Source: Artemisia argyi (Eukaryota; Streptophyta; Magnoliopsida; Asterales; Asteraceae). From it: a stretch of 64,000 nt of DNA. Where the stretch lies: positions 138,905,005 through 138,969,004 of the forward strand of contig CM060706.1 of NCBI GenBank assembly GCA_030686995.1. The letters run 5' to 3'. Under the pieces are notes generated by a model that saw only the letters and a list, made by a program, of their open reading frames with translations, was not told where the DNA came from and ran no database searches. The translations under genes were made by a program, and so were the position numbers. Below are positions 21,722 to 32,705 of this stretch, one piece after another. How positions within the stretch are numbered: the first letter of the stretch is position 1; each line of letters starts with the position of its first letter.

Positions 21722-23857
21722 GGGTATGGAAAACACGGTTTGTTGGATAAAGGGATAGTTTACTGGTGGCAAGTCAATTGTCTTGGTCAATTACATGTAC
21801 AATGAGACGTTGCTAAGCCAAGACTCGACTCAACTTAAACTAACTATGAATTCTTTTTGGATTTTTCAAGACACTATTTGACTCAACATAAATAAAAGAA
21901 ACGAATAGTATCCCGTATGTTTTTCTCTTTTCTTTTTCTTTTTTTTTTTTACTTCTCTTTTCGATTTTTTTTTTCTTTATATATATATTTCATACACTTT
22001 TACTCTACCATCAAAAATAATACATCATAGGAAGCTCGTTTCCTCCGTACACTTAAACTTTTACATAATCAAAAATAAAGACTTGAATTAAGAAAATCAA
22101 AACACTTAGAGTACCTTAAAATATTAACGCATATATGGGATATATAAATGTTCTTCCCCATTATTCCATAACACTAGTATTTTACCCATGAGTCCCAATT
22201 GTCCCAAAACAATATGCACAAGATATGACTCGACTTAGCAACCATGTAATCAATTAGACAATTAACTAAGTGTTTAAACATGTAACAATAATGCATTAAA
22301 GATGAGTGCATACAAGGAAGGCTATGGCGATTTGGGTGTACATTTAGGGGTAGATTGTAAACAAATTCTTCCTTTTAGTAAGAGGCTTAAAGTTAGAAAC
22401 GAAAAAGATAGGCTCTGAAGGGTGTACTAGGGGCATCGTGAACTAAAATGAGTACATCGCAAAGGTGTGGGAGAATTACTTGACCAATGAAGTTAATGTA
22501 ATTATAATACAGGTTTAAAACATGTGTTATCCTAATGCCTCTTATCATATAGTAAATCCTAACTACATGAATGTAGTCTTACTAGCGGTCTTGGGATGCA
22601 TCGCTAACGCAAGTTCTAGAATCTAAATACTACCGGTACACTCACAAGCACCAACAACGAACGCTTTTTCCTAAAGATCTAAAGGTGAACCTCACATATC
22701 TGGGTGGAAATTTTTAAGTGGTACGGTTTTTGTGCTAGTCATACAATTCCTATCCATGAGACGCTTATTAAGACTAAAGTTTCACTCCTATATAGTGCAA
22801 AATATTTTAAATTTGGTGCCAAAATTACCCTAACAAGTATTTCTCTTAGTTTTATTACGCATCTACTATTAAACAAAACAAAAATCAAGTGAAGTTATAG
22901 TTTCTAAGGTATCTCAATTTACCCTCCCTACACTTAAATTGAACGTTGTCCTCAATGTTCAAAATACAAAATGTAAAAGTAAAGATAAATGAAAATGAAA
23001 GAAACTAATACTCCCCTGATTCGCTCGGCATGGACGATAGTGGTAACATGGTTAAATCCTCCTCCAAGAAATGAACATGTAAAACTACACTCCTAAAATA
23101 TAATCATCTTCTTGTCCAATATAACCTATTAAACAACAAAGAAAACAAACACAAAACCTCTCATAAAATCGGCATTAAATGCTATATAAAAGTAAATTCT
23201 AGAAAACTATTAAAGATATAATGCTTGCAAAATAAATGTTTGTAGATTTCTGGAGTTTAAAAATTAAATATTTTATTGAACTATACAATTCCAGCAGAAA
23301 AACAAAACCCTGGAAAATTTTCAGGAACAACACCTGACGCCGTCAGAAGTGATCTGACAGACTTTATATTTTATTTTCTGAAAATTGCTGGAAAACTCTA
23401 AGTTTTAATACCTGCAATCCTGCAAAAGATCTATTGTGACTCGATACAAGCATTTGACTTAAACAAATACTAATATGTATGCTAAACTCTAATTGTTATC
23501 GTTCATGTTCATTTGTTCTTAGAAACAAATATGATCTTTCCTACACTTATCTTTTTGCAAAATACCTTTATATGTAATTAAGACGGGGTTAAAGACAAAA
23601 TAAAGCATTTTCACAATTTATTATAAACATGAACAATGAACAAAAAGATAAAGCATATATACGGAATCTAATAAAAACAAACAAATAAAAAAACAAACAA
23701 TGAAAAAGCTTGGGTTGCCTCCCAAAAAACGCTTTTCTTTATTTATGAGTCTTGTAGCTAGACTTAAAGTCATGCCCTATCCAATATGAGTGAGTTCCTC
23801 TTTGAGGACATCCTTAGGGTCGAACTTTGCTTTTAATTTTCTATTTGTGCGCTTCGT
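21722..23857 (-). other. 3' internal noncoding region of the host element
   Basis: It lies between the CACTA insertion and the last host reading frame. It has no coding frame I can support, long poly-T/TC runs near 21930-21990, and the hairpin/purine-tract cassette at 22915-22961. A lone TGACGCCGTCA lies at 23336. Confidence 0.6.
22915..22961 (-). promoter_or_regulatory. Internal hairpin plus purine tract of the host element
   Basis: On the minus strand TGAACATTG-AGGA-CAACGTTCA (22961-22940) pairs at 8 of 9 positions. It is followed by AAGTGTAGGGAGGG. The same layout occurs in the plus-strand element at 32559-32607. It could serve as an internal plus-strand primer site. Confidence 0.6.
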
Positions 23858-24088
23858 TCAGTATGACCTTTCAAAATTTTCTCCATCCGGATCATGTAAT
23901 GTCATTTTTATATGCCATGATCCATCTTCTTCCTTAGGTGGCTTGTTCCAATTCCACTTATTCATTCCTAGGTTAATTGAAAAAACTCTTAGGAATTCAT
24001 TCATTTTTCTAAAAACTAGAGGATCCTCAAATGGGTCCAATTTGGTGTCCCTACCCAAGAGTTGCTTTACCGAATGTGTTTGGTTCAT
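23858..24088 (-). pseudogene. Post-protease frame of the host TR-GAG element
   Basis: A 76-residue frame reads DTKLDPFEDPLVFRKMNEF then SINLGMNKWNWNKPPKEEDG and ends soon after. It lies 50 bases downstream of the protease frame on the same strand, where an autonomous element would start reverse transcriptase. It shows no RT motif (no FxD or YxDD). It is Trp/Pro/acidic-rich and of unknown role. It may be a vestige or a short gag-pol trailer specific to this non-autonomous family. Confidence 0.5.
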
Positions 24089-24138
24089 AAATTCCTCTTC
24101 TAGGTAAAATGAGCGTTGGGGTCCTATGAAGTCTCTAT

Positions 24139-24882
24139 TTATCCAAAGTCCATATCTAGATGGCTCTTTTCTATGTCAATCCAATGAGGTGCCTCTCCAT
24201 TGTCATAAGCATGCTTCTTAACATCATATATAGATCTATATTCGCCTTCCCCTACCACTATTCTAGACTCCTTACAATCAATCATTGCACTAGTGGTGGC
24301 TAAAAATCCCCTTCCTATTAGCAATGGGCATGTAGTGTCACTAACCATATCAAGGACGTGGATATATGCTAAAAGTGTTAACTTCCCTATGTGTACCAAT
24401 ACGTCTTTTACTACTCCAACCGGGTATGCAACACTCCCATCTGCTAAGCCAATTATTACTTCTGTTTCTTCAAGTTTTCCTAACTTAAGACTCATGTAAA
24501 GGGATAATGGAATCAAAATAAGGCTTGATTCTAGATCCGCTAAGGTATCAAAAGCTTCGGAATTCCCTAACTTACACAGCAAAACAAATATGCCCGGGTC
24601 ATCTAACCTTTTAGCCAACTTAATTTGAACGAAAGCGGTCTCATTTTTACCCAACTTTAGCTTCTCCTCATATTTTTCCAAAAGGGCATTGTAGTAAGGA
24701 GCACGAGCTAAGACATCAATAACCGGACGTTCAAGGTAAAGTTCCTTGAATTCTTCGTCGAGGTTTTGATTTTGAAGTGTTTCAATTGGTTGGTTGAGCA
24801 ACTTAGTTTCAGGTGCTTTATCTTGTTGGTCTTTTAGAAAGATTTGAGTTTGCTTAAAACACGTACTCATAGCGTTGACCGA
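24139..24882 (-). pseudogene. Retroviral-type aspartic protease region of the host element
   Basis: The frame starts at the insertion point of the plus-strand element and continues the gag frame interrupted at 36669. It reads an acidic linker (EEFKELYLERPVID), KLAKRLDDPGIFVLLCKLG, then the protease core DTLADLESSLILIPLSLYMS, VIIGLADGSVAYPVGVVKDV and PLLIGRGFLATTSAMIDC. In plant gypsy proteases the catalytic site is D-S/T-G-A; here the matching segment is DLESS, so the catalytic Gly is replaced and activity is unlikely. The function in the family is maturation of Gag. The frame is otherwise open, 243 residues from the internal Met. Confidence 0.85.
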
Positions 24883-26118
24883 TGATGAGTGTGTAAATAC
24901 TCATCATTTTTGGTCAAATATGAACTGCAAAACGTTTAAAAACACTCAAAAGCGCATCAAAATACATAAAATATCCCAAAGATCGTGTTTTATATGTTTC
25001 AGATGCAAAATGATTGAAAACAAGCGAAAAACGAACAAAGCTTGCATAATTGGCAGTTTCAGTCCCCCAACTTTCAAAAGTTGTCAAAACTAGTCCCTGA
25101 GAATTTGTTTTAAAAGAAAAATCAACTAAAAGTTCTTTAAAAGTCAAAAGATATCACAAATGATCTTTGGGTAACAAACTTTCAAAAATGTACAAGTTTA
25201 GTCCTCAGAATTTCACACTTGGCATGATTGGTCCCTACACTTTCAAAGATTGTCAGAAATGGTCCCTAGAGAGTTTTTATGAAGAAAAGTCAACAAAAGT
25301 CCACCAAGTATCATAAGATGACATTTTGAGTTCTTGGATTGCAATAATCAAAGATTAGCGATTACTTTCCCTCAAATTTCCAAAGTTGCAAAAAAGGTCC
25401 CCGAGTGTTTATATTTGGAAATTAATCACCAAAGGTCCTTGGGAAATTAAGGAATGACAGGAATGGTCCTTGGAGTAAATTTGGAAAAGTGAGAAAAATC
25501 AGTCTTTCAAGTTTCGGGATCTACAAATTTGGTCCTTGTGTTTGTTATTTAAAAACCAAACAAACCTTTTACATAAGCATACCAAATCAAATAAACCCAA
25601 CACACAAACACCCTTTGGCCCATCACCTACACCTTATAACACCATAAGCCCAACTTACACCAACCTGGCCCAACCCTTTAAACCAAAACCCTTTCACGTC
25701 TAATAAAAACGCCTCCCCCCTTAACCTAGTCAACACCCAGTCAAAAATACAACTTCTTCTTCCCCGCCTTTACCCAAAGAACAAACCACCTCCACTGTTC
25801 CTTCATCTCTATTACCCTCCACAACCCCCCATCCTCTCTTTACCCAACATATCAAACACCTTCCCCCACGCCACCTCTCTGCACCATGCATCCCCTTCCC
25901 CAAGTCCTCAAAAGCCACCCTCCACTATCAACCCCTCCAATGCCTCACAAACTCATACCTACCCACGCCCCGTCAGCAATCTACAACCAAATTGGGAGGC
26001 AAAATGGAGTTAAAGGATGAGATGAATGGGAAGCTAATCCAACAGCTGGGATTCGTTGTTAAGAAGACACAAGGCAGATAAGGATAAAGATTGATCAAGA
26101 CCAAACCCTAGTTAGTAG

Positions 26119-26126
26119 TATAAATA
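26119..26126 (+). promoter_or_regulatory. TATA box of the 5' LTR
   Basis: TATAAATA at 26119 recurs at 34408 in the 3' LTR. It lies at a plausible U3/R boundary and is the only strong TATA box on this strand of the LTR. Confidence 0.6.
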
Positions 26127-27469
26127 GGTTATGTTGTAAGCCTCTTAGGGCAGTCAAGTTTTTAAGTAGGTCGTAGTTTAAAAATTTTCAGTTTTAAGTT
26201 TAAGCTATAAATGTAATTCCTTTTGAAGGCTGTTGAGTCAATTGTTTTTTTAGATTTGTGCTTGGTTTAAGTCTTTATTAGTTTCAGTTTATTGTACTCA
26301 AGTTTCTTTTCAGATTAATACAAGTTTAATTCATCCAAAAAATTTTAGTTTCAGCTTGTTTGCTCCTACAATTACTTATTTCCTTTTTAGTTATACTCAC
26401 TTAGGTCAGGTTAATCTCTTCAGTACAAGTTTACTCTTTGAAAGTCTGTTTTAGTTTTAATATTCCTAGCAGATATCCCTGTGAAGAGGTGTTTGGCACA
26501 TAGAATATTGAAAGCCAAAAGTAGTTATTGATCAATTTTCAGTTTGCAAATAGCTTTGTTCCACTATTATAAGTTGTTTTTAAGTAATTGTTTGCAATTC
26601 TAATTAGTTTTCATGGTTCTTAAGTAGCCCTCCAAAAGAAAATTTTGGTAACTGTTTGCAGCTCTGCATAGCAGTCCCAAACCCCCTAAAAGCTGCATTT
26701 TTCATTCATTCATTAGTGGATACTAGGGTCTAAAAAGTGTTTTGTAGCTGATTTCCCAGCTTGTGAGCATGTGAGTATTTTTAGATTGATTTTTGAAATT
26801 ATTTTTACCAGCTTTTTGCAGCCCCAAAGAAGCCCTCTCAGGCCTGTTTTAGTTTGGTAGCTGCTGAGCTTATTCCAGCTCCTTGTGCTTTTTGTTTTCA
26901 TCTCAGCTTATTGTGCATTATGCTTGCTCATTAGTAGTATTATAAGCAGGTCCTAGGGTATAAGCCTATTTTGGGTGCTTTGCATGAGCTTATAGCTCAT
27001 ACAGTTGTGACAGTTGAGCTTGCTGCACTTTGTGAGCTTGCTTGTTGACTTTGCATGCTTATTTTAGTAAGTTTTCTGCCCTTCAGGTTGGAATTAAGTT
27101 GTTAGTAGTGTTTTAGCATGTATTTTGAACCCTTGCTGGTGTATGCACCAGTAACTAACACTGAGCTTGTTTGATTTCTTGACTCTGTTTGATCCTGGCT
27201 TGTTGCTTGTTGTTGCTAGTTGATTGTGTTCCTGTGATTGTGTTGTTTAAGTTTCCTTCATTATTTTTTTTTATATATGCTCATTTGATTAAGTGACTAG
27301 TGGCTAAAATCTTCATTTGACATAAACCCTTGAATCTGTGAGATTCTGAAGCTTACACAAGCTTGATTAAAGCTTTTCACTAAAACTTGCTTCACCCAAA
27401 GTTGTTCATTTTGTTAGTCAAGTAAATTTGCAAAAAGAAATTTGGAAAAGGAAAAATATTTGCAAAAAG

Positions 27470-27545
27470 GGTGCCAAGGGGATTCGAACCCTGGTCACCG
27501 CACTGAACAAACACAACCTCACCACCCTTTCCATCTGCCCTTGGG
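27470..27545 (-). other. tRNA-like segment in the LTR, not a tRNA gene
   Basis: On the minus strand the sequence has GGGTTCGAATCCCC (27497-27484, a pol III B-box / T-arm match), then 'ttggcaccc', and upstream an A-box-like 'gggcagatggaaagggtgg'. It lacks a foldable anticodon arm. It is conserved at 35750-35825 in the other LTR. Confidence 0.45.
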
Positions 27546-28390
27546 TCTTGTTTGTGTATTTCTTTGCAACACTCAATATTTAACCATTTAGTTTTCTGTT
27601 TGCTTATTTAACCTTATTAGATCTAGTTAGCTTATTCCTAGCTTATTTTTGTATTAACCATCCATTTTTTTTAATTTTCTTAGAACCACTTTCACTTGTA
27701 GTATTTACTGAAAAAGTTTCAAATTTTTAGGCATTGTAATTTATTTATTAGAATTTAATTAGTATTAATTAGTTTTTAATTCATAATAAATAGGATTTTT
27801 ATTGAAAAATTAATTTTTTTTTCTAAAATTTTCTTTTGTCATTTAGTGCGTATGAAAATTATTTGAAAACCCGTAGGACTTTTGTAGCTTAAATTTCACG
27901 TTTTATTTTACGCATTGACGTTTATTTTTTAATAAATGTCACGTTTTTAATCTAGCTTACGTTTTAGGATTCCCCGCTTTCCCTAACATGTTTCCCGTTG
28001 TTTTTTAGGTAATTTTAAATATTCCTTAGCATTCCCTAGTTTATTTTCCCATTTAAGTTACGTTTATCTCATTTTCGTTCGTTAAATCTTAATTTTCGTT
28101 AATTTAACGTATCACAAAACCAAATAATCTTTCATAACCAAACGTACAAGATTTTAATCTTGATCTTTTCACGAAACTTTTCATTCACACCTCGTTGGGG
28201 TACGACCCGGGAAATCACTTCCCGGTCTCACAATTTTAATATCACTTTCACGAGTTTTGCGAGGTAATCTTTTTCGTAAAAGGTTTACTCATATTTCTCT
28301 ACGTCTAGTTGTCTCACGATAACTTAGACCTCATGTTTGTTGATATATTGATAAATTTTTTTTGCACACACCAAAACACAACGAAGCAAA

Positions 28391-28408
28391 TGGCGCCACT
28401 GCCGGGGA
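28391..28408 (+). promoter_or_regulatory. Primer binding site
   Basis: TGGCGCCACTGCCGGGGA starts two bases after the 5' LTR. It has the TGGCGCC...GCCGGGGA form used by plant gypsy elements and would pair with the 3' end of a tRNA, probably tRNA-Asp. It primes minus-strand DNA synthesis. Confidence 0.85.
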
Positions 28409-28907
28409 GGTTGTGTGTCGAAAGTCTTGATAAGGTTTAGAATATTAGTCTTGTAGAACCTTCGCAAGAAGTTACGCTTTCATAAAACTTATAAAAAACC
28501 AAAAATATTTTTCTTTTATTTCTATATATGTATTATATCTATATAAGATAAGAAAAACACAAAAAGATTTTCCCCGTTTCTTTGTTTAATAATAACAACA
28601 TTAAAATCTTACCACCGCAAACCAAGGCAGAACACCTACCAACTGGGGGTGTGACCATAATAAGTTCCCAAACCAAAGATCAAAACTTGCCTTTGTATCA
28701 CTTGCGTTTTGGAAAACTTTTAATCAATAAGCTTACGTTAAGAGGAGTTGAAACGGTATAGGGCGATCTAACGAACTTCGCCCTAGTGAGAAATACATTC
28801 TTTTCTCCTGCTCCTTGTACGTTTATCCTTAAAGGTTAACCTTGCATTCTTGATTATTGGTTTAGGTTCCCTTGTCGTTAAAGTGGTATTGTTTTAATTG
28901 ATATTTT

Positions 28908-30910
28908 TTGTGGTGCATGTGCACTCGTTCGTCTACGTCAACAAGTCCTTTGCAATCGCTTAACGACGTTCCAAGAAGAATGCGTAATCGACGACGTACC
29001 AATCCAATAGTCGAACCCGAGATTCATACTATTCTTACCATGGCGGCTGAGCCCACTATGAATGAGCTTCTCCAAGCACCCATCGAGGGTTACGGAGATG
29101 CTATCGTTGTTCCAGCCATCGTGGCTGACAACTTTGAGCTTAAGACGGGGTTGATAAACCTAGTCACCTCGCGTCAATTCTATGGTTTTGAAAGGGACGA
29201 TCCTCAAGATCACATTCGATGGTTTAAAAAAATCACGTCCACCATCAAATGCAAAAATGTCCCTGAAGAGGCAATCAAACTTCTTCTCTTCCCGTTTTCC
29301 CTCGATGGGGCTGCCAAGAATTGGCTTGACAAACAACCCCTCGATCGATTGAAACATTGGAAGATTTGGTTAAGAAGTTTGTGAACTAATTCTTCCCTCC
29401 TTCCAAAACCACGGCCCTCAAGAATGAGATCATGAAATTCACATAGAAATTCGCTGAATCATTCGGTGAGGCATGGGACCATTATAAGGATATGCTTCGC
29501 AAATGTCCTCATCATGGTTTCTCCGAGTTAATGCAACTCGACACTTTCTATAATGGTGTGAGCCAAATTGATCAAGACTCTCTCAATGCCTCCGCTGGAG
29601 GTAATTTCTTGAATCGAACCACAAGAGATGCTTTAGTGATCATAGAGAATAAGTCTAAGGTCCGCATTCCACGAAGCAAACCGATTGTTTCCCAAGTGAA
29701 TGTTAGTCCTTCTACCTCATCACCCGTGGCTCAATCTAGCACCGATGCTAGGCTTGACAAGCTCACGGAAGCTATTCATGCTTTGGTTCTCACCAAAAAT
29801 AAGAAAGTTTCTTCTCAGCTTGCCGAAGTCAAAAAGGTTGAAGTTTGTGTTACTTGTGGTGGTCCACACGCATATTACAATTGTACTGCCACCGATGGCA
29901 ATCCATTTGAAGTTAATGCAATAGCCGGTAATTCAAATCAAGGAGGTAACCAATACCGTCCTCAAGTTGACCCAAACTATCGTGCTAGCAACCAAGGTGG
30001 TCCACCCGGTTTTTCTCAACCCAATAATCCAAATCGATTCAATCAAAATCAACAAAGAAATCAAAATGTTCAAAATCAATTTCATGCCCCAAATAATCAA
30101 TTTTCAAATCAAGGGGTTAATTTCAATCAAGGTTTTCAAGCTCATAATCACCAAGCTCCTAATGTTGCTTCAAGTGAACTTGCTAATTACATTAAGGCAA
30201 ATGAAGCTAGCATGAGGAGTATGCAAAACCAAATCAACACTTTGAAGAATGATTTTCAATCTTCAATGTCAAGACAAGGTCATGAGCTTAAGAATGAACT
30301 TCGTAATACTAACCACAAGATTGAACAATCTCAAAGCAAGATTGAGAACATGTTTGCTAGTCTTATGAATCAAATGAATCAACCTTCTACTTCGGGTACT
30401 CTCCCGGGAAACACCATTCCCAACCCGAAGGGTGAATTGAAAGCTATTACCGTTCGTAGTGGTAAAGCTTATGATGGACCCTCGACTCTTATTCCTCCAC
30501 CAATGAAGGAAGTGGAACGAGAACCCGAGGTTACAAAGGACAAGGTGCAATCCTCAAGCCCACAAAGTACCGCACATGTCAAACCTTCGGTTGTCCAAAT
30601 GGCAATTCCCGAGTTTGTTTTTCCAAAGAGCATTTCTAAGCCTTCAATTCCATATCCTTCGAGGCTTACTGATCAAAAACTCCGTGATAAAACTGATATC
30701 CAAATAAAGAAGTTTCTTGAAATCTTTCAAAAACTACACTTCGACATTAGTTTTGCGGATGCTCTTCTTTACATGCTGAAATTTGCTTCCACATTCAAGA
30801 ATCTTATTAGCAATAAAGAAAATTTGATTGAACTTGCTGAAACATCGATTAATGCTCAATGTTCAGCAGTCCTTCTCAAAGAGCTTCCTGAGAAGCTTGG
30901 AGATTCTTGA
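28908..30910 (+). pseudogene. gag of the plus-strand TR-GAG element
   Basis: The likely start is the ATG at 28908 or 28980. The capsid-type region reads FYGFERDDPQDHIRWFKKIT then LLLFPFSLDGAAKNWLDKQP, the hallmark of the plant retrotransposon gag family. A frameshift near 29340 and stops near 29385 and 29445 break it. It resumes at 29492 with RKCPHHGFSEL, DTFYNGV and NASAGGNFLNR. A zinc knuckle CVTCGGPHAYYNC (C-x2-C-x3-H-x4-C) is followed by a long Asn/Gln-rich stretch (about 29925-30170). Then comes a coiled-coil-prone segment and NPKGELKAITVRSGKAYDGP, the usual end of gag in this family. Gag packages the RNA into virus-like particles in the cytoplasm. The last open part is 472 residues. Confidence 0.9.
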
Positions 30911-31831
30911 AAATTTCTCATTCCTTGTTCTTTAAAAGATGATCAAGAGGTTTCTAATGCTCTTGCCGATTCTGGGGCAAGCATAAACCTTATGCCTTTG
31001 TCAATTTATTAACAACTTGGAATGGGAACACTCAAACCGACTCATATGACCTTAGAGTTAGCTAATCGCTCGATTACTCACCCAGTCGGTATAGCTGAAG
31101 ATGTATTTGTTCGTGTGAATACGTTTATCTTCCTAGCCGACTTTGTGGTGGTTGATTATAAAGCTGACCCGAGAGTTCCTCTCATCCTAGGAAGACCATT
31201 TTTGCGTACAGCAAAAGCCCTAATTGATCATTATGAGAATACTTTGACCTTAAGGATTGATAATGAAAAAATGATTTTTCACACCGATGCTTCCAAGCAT
31301 AAGAAACATTCAGTTAAAAGCATCGATATCATTGATTTCTCCTCCAATGGTCATTCTTCTGTGTTCCCCAAATCCAAAGAACCTAGTAGTGGCAGTACCA
31401 CTTCTAATGTTGACTTTCTTCTTGAGGAGTTCGCCGATGAACTCGCTCACATTGATCCACTTCCATCGGGAAGTGACGATGATATCTTTGATTTTGAATC
31501 CGATCTCAAAGAAATTGAAAGTCTTTTGTATCATGATCCATCACTTGATCCTAACTCCGACCTTAGTGATTCTCAAAGTGATGATGATCTCTTTGACTTT
31601 GAAGCCAATCAAAATGAATGGAAAAATCTTTTGTATGGCAAGTCTTTTTATGACGAAACATTTGAGAATGAGAAACCAAAAATGGAAAATGTAACTGATG
31701 AACCGTCAATTGTTTCTCATGATTTCTCCCTTTTAGAGGGTGATTCTCTCTCCCCTTCCGAGTCTTCCATCGAGCATCATTTTTTTTTTGTGAAAACAAA
31801 GTATTCAATCCAGGAATACTCGATGATGTAA
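30911..31831 (+). pseudogene. Aspartic protease and acidic tail of the plus-strand element
   Basis: Directly downstream in the gag frame, after a stop at about 30908, the protease core NALADSGASINLMPLSIY carries an intact DSGA catalytic motif. A stop follows at about 31010. Then 31022-31831 is open: LELANRSITHPVGIAEDVFV, FLADFVVVDYKADPRVPLIL and GRPFLRTAKALIDHYENTLT complete the protease fold. The rest is an unusually acidic and Ser-rich tail (about residues 115-230 of the frame, many D/E pairs). In autonomous relatives RT follows here; instead the frame ends. The protease would cleave Gag. The two stops make the present copy inactive. Confidence 0.88.
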
Positions 31832-31845
31832 AAACTCCTTTTACA

Positions 31846-32358
31846 ATGAAAATGACTCCCGATAAGAATTTCAAGTTACCAACCTCATCCGAGAAACTTT
31901 TAATTCTGGAGAAAAGTGAATCCCCTCTATTCCGTCTCAACAATGATCTCACTCATGATTATGTTGATCATGACCCGGGGGAAGATGTATTTTATCATAA
32001 GAAATGTCTTAATGATGAATTTACCTTAACCCTCCCTCCCGGGATTGTTACAAAACCAAAGAGCTTAAATGTTAAAACTCCAATTAACCAATGCAAGCTC
32101 AACTTCAAGGATGAAGATCCCAAAATCTTTCTTCCTTTCATCACCATCGTTGTGATTTCTCTTTTTCTTCACTCCTTCGGGAATGAGGATCTTATCTTTG
32201 ACCCCGGTATCGTTTCTACTAGTTTTCACTATTTGAATATAGGCGGTTATCTCATCGGGGTGGAACTTTCACATGCTTCAAATTTTTATCCAAACATGTT
32301 GAATGAAAGTCCGATTGAGATTGTCTCTTCCACATCTTTCTCCCCCATGGACCAATGA
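31846..32358 (+). CDS. Unknown third ORF of the TR-GAG element
   Basis: A 170-residue open frame starts 15 bases after the protease frame ends. It reads KLPTSSEKLLILEKSES, then HDPGEDVFYHKKCLNDEF, and one hydrophobic stretch (IFLPFITIVVISLFLHSF, about residues 101-118). It ends near YPNMLNESPIEIVSSTSFSP. I recall similar DPGI...YPNxLNESPxEI endings after protease in gypsy-like sequences of Asteraceae, but no assigned function. A single membrane-like helix could suggest an envelope-like role, but there is no signal peptide, cysteine pattern or second helix, so I do not make that call. It may be a vestige of the lost pol region. It is the only fully open frame in the element. Confidence 0.55.
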   Translation: MKMTPDKNFKLPTSSEKLLILEKSESPLFRLNNDLTHDYVDHDPGEDVFYHKKCLNDEFTLTLPPGIVTKPKSLNVKTPINQCKLNFKDEDPKIFLPFITIVVISLFLHSFGNEDLIFDPGIVSTSFHYLNIGGYLIGVELSHASNFYPNMLNESPIEIVSSTSFSPMDQ

Positions 32359-32558
32359 ATTCGGGGTCGAGTCAAGCTAGCAACTCAGTAAATAAAAACA
32401 GTAGCATACCATGGGTGTTCACCCATCTTTCTAACTTCTTTCTCTTTTCTAAAAAACTAGTGTGGGGGAGTACCCACACTCAAAAAAAAATGTTTTCCCA
32501 CACTTGCCCAACTCTAAACTTTTTACATTCCTAAATATCGGCATAAAGGCCAGTACTT

Positions 32559-32607
32559 TGAATATTGAGGGCAATATTCACTTCCAAGTGTGGGGGGGGG
32601 GGGGGGG
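32559..32607 (+). promoter_or_regulatory. Internal hairpin plus polypurine tract
   Basis: TGAATATTG-AGGG-CAATATTCA (32559-32580) is a perfect 9-bp stem. It is followed by AAGTGTG and a run of Gs to about 32607. The same layout is seen in the host element at 22915-22961. Position (600 bp upstream of the 3' LTR) fits a second plus-strand priming site. Confidence 0.65.
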
Positions 32608-32705
32608 TAAATTCTGGTGAATTTAATCACTTTTGTGCCATAATACCCCCGTTTTGGCAAAAAAAAAAATTTAATGTGGAAGTGCTTTGCACTTACACAA
32701 CAAAA

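Larger units (their letters stand above)
24883..28388 (+). repeat. 5' LTR of the plus-strand TR-GAG element
   Basis: It begins TGATGAGT, with ACTCATCA eight bases later, so the LTR tip is a short palindrome. It ends ACGAAGCA. The TATA box is at 26119-26126, which implies a U3 of about 1.25 kb and an R-U5 of about 2.2 kb. A tRNA-like segment lies in R-U5 (27470-27545). No long frame is open. Confidence 0.92.

Noticed and set aside
27470..27545. Functional tRNA gene
   Set aside because: A T-arm-like match exists but there is no foldable anticodon arm, and it is repeated only as part of the LTR.
31563..31952. 129-residue minus-strand frame
   Set aside because: Antisense shadow of the acidic protease tail and the third ORF.
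31846..32358. Calling the third ORF an envelope-like gene
   Set aside because: One hydrophobic stretch only; no signal peptide, no second helix and no cysteine pattern.
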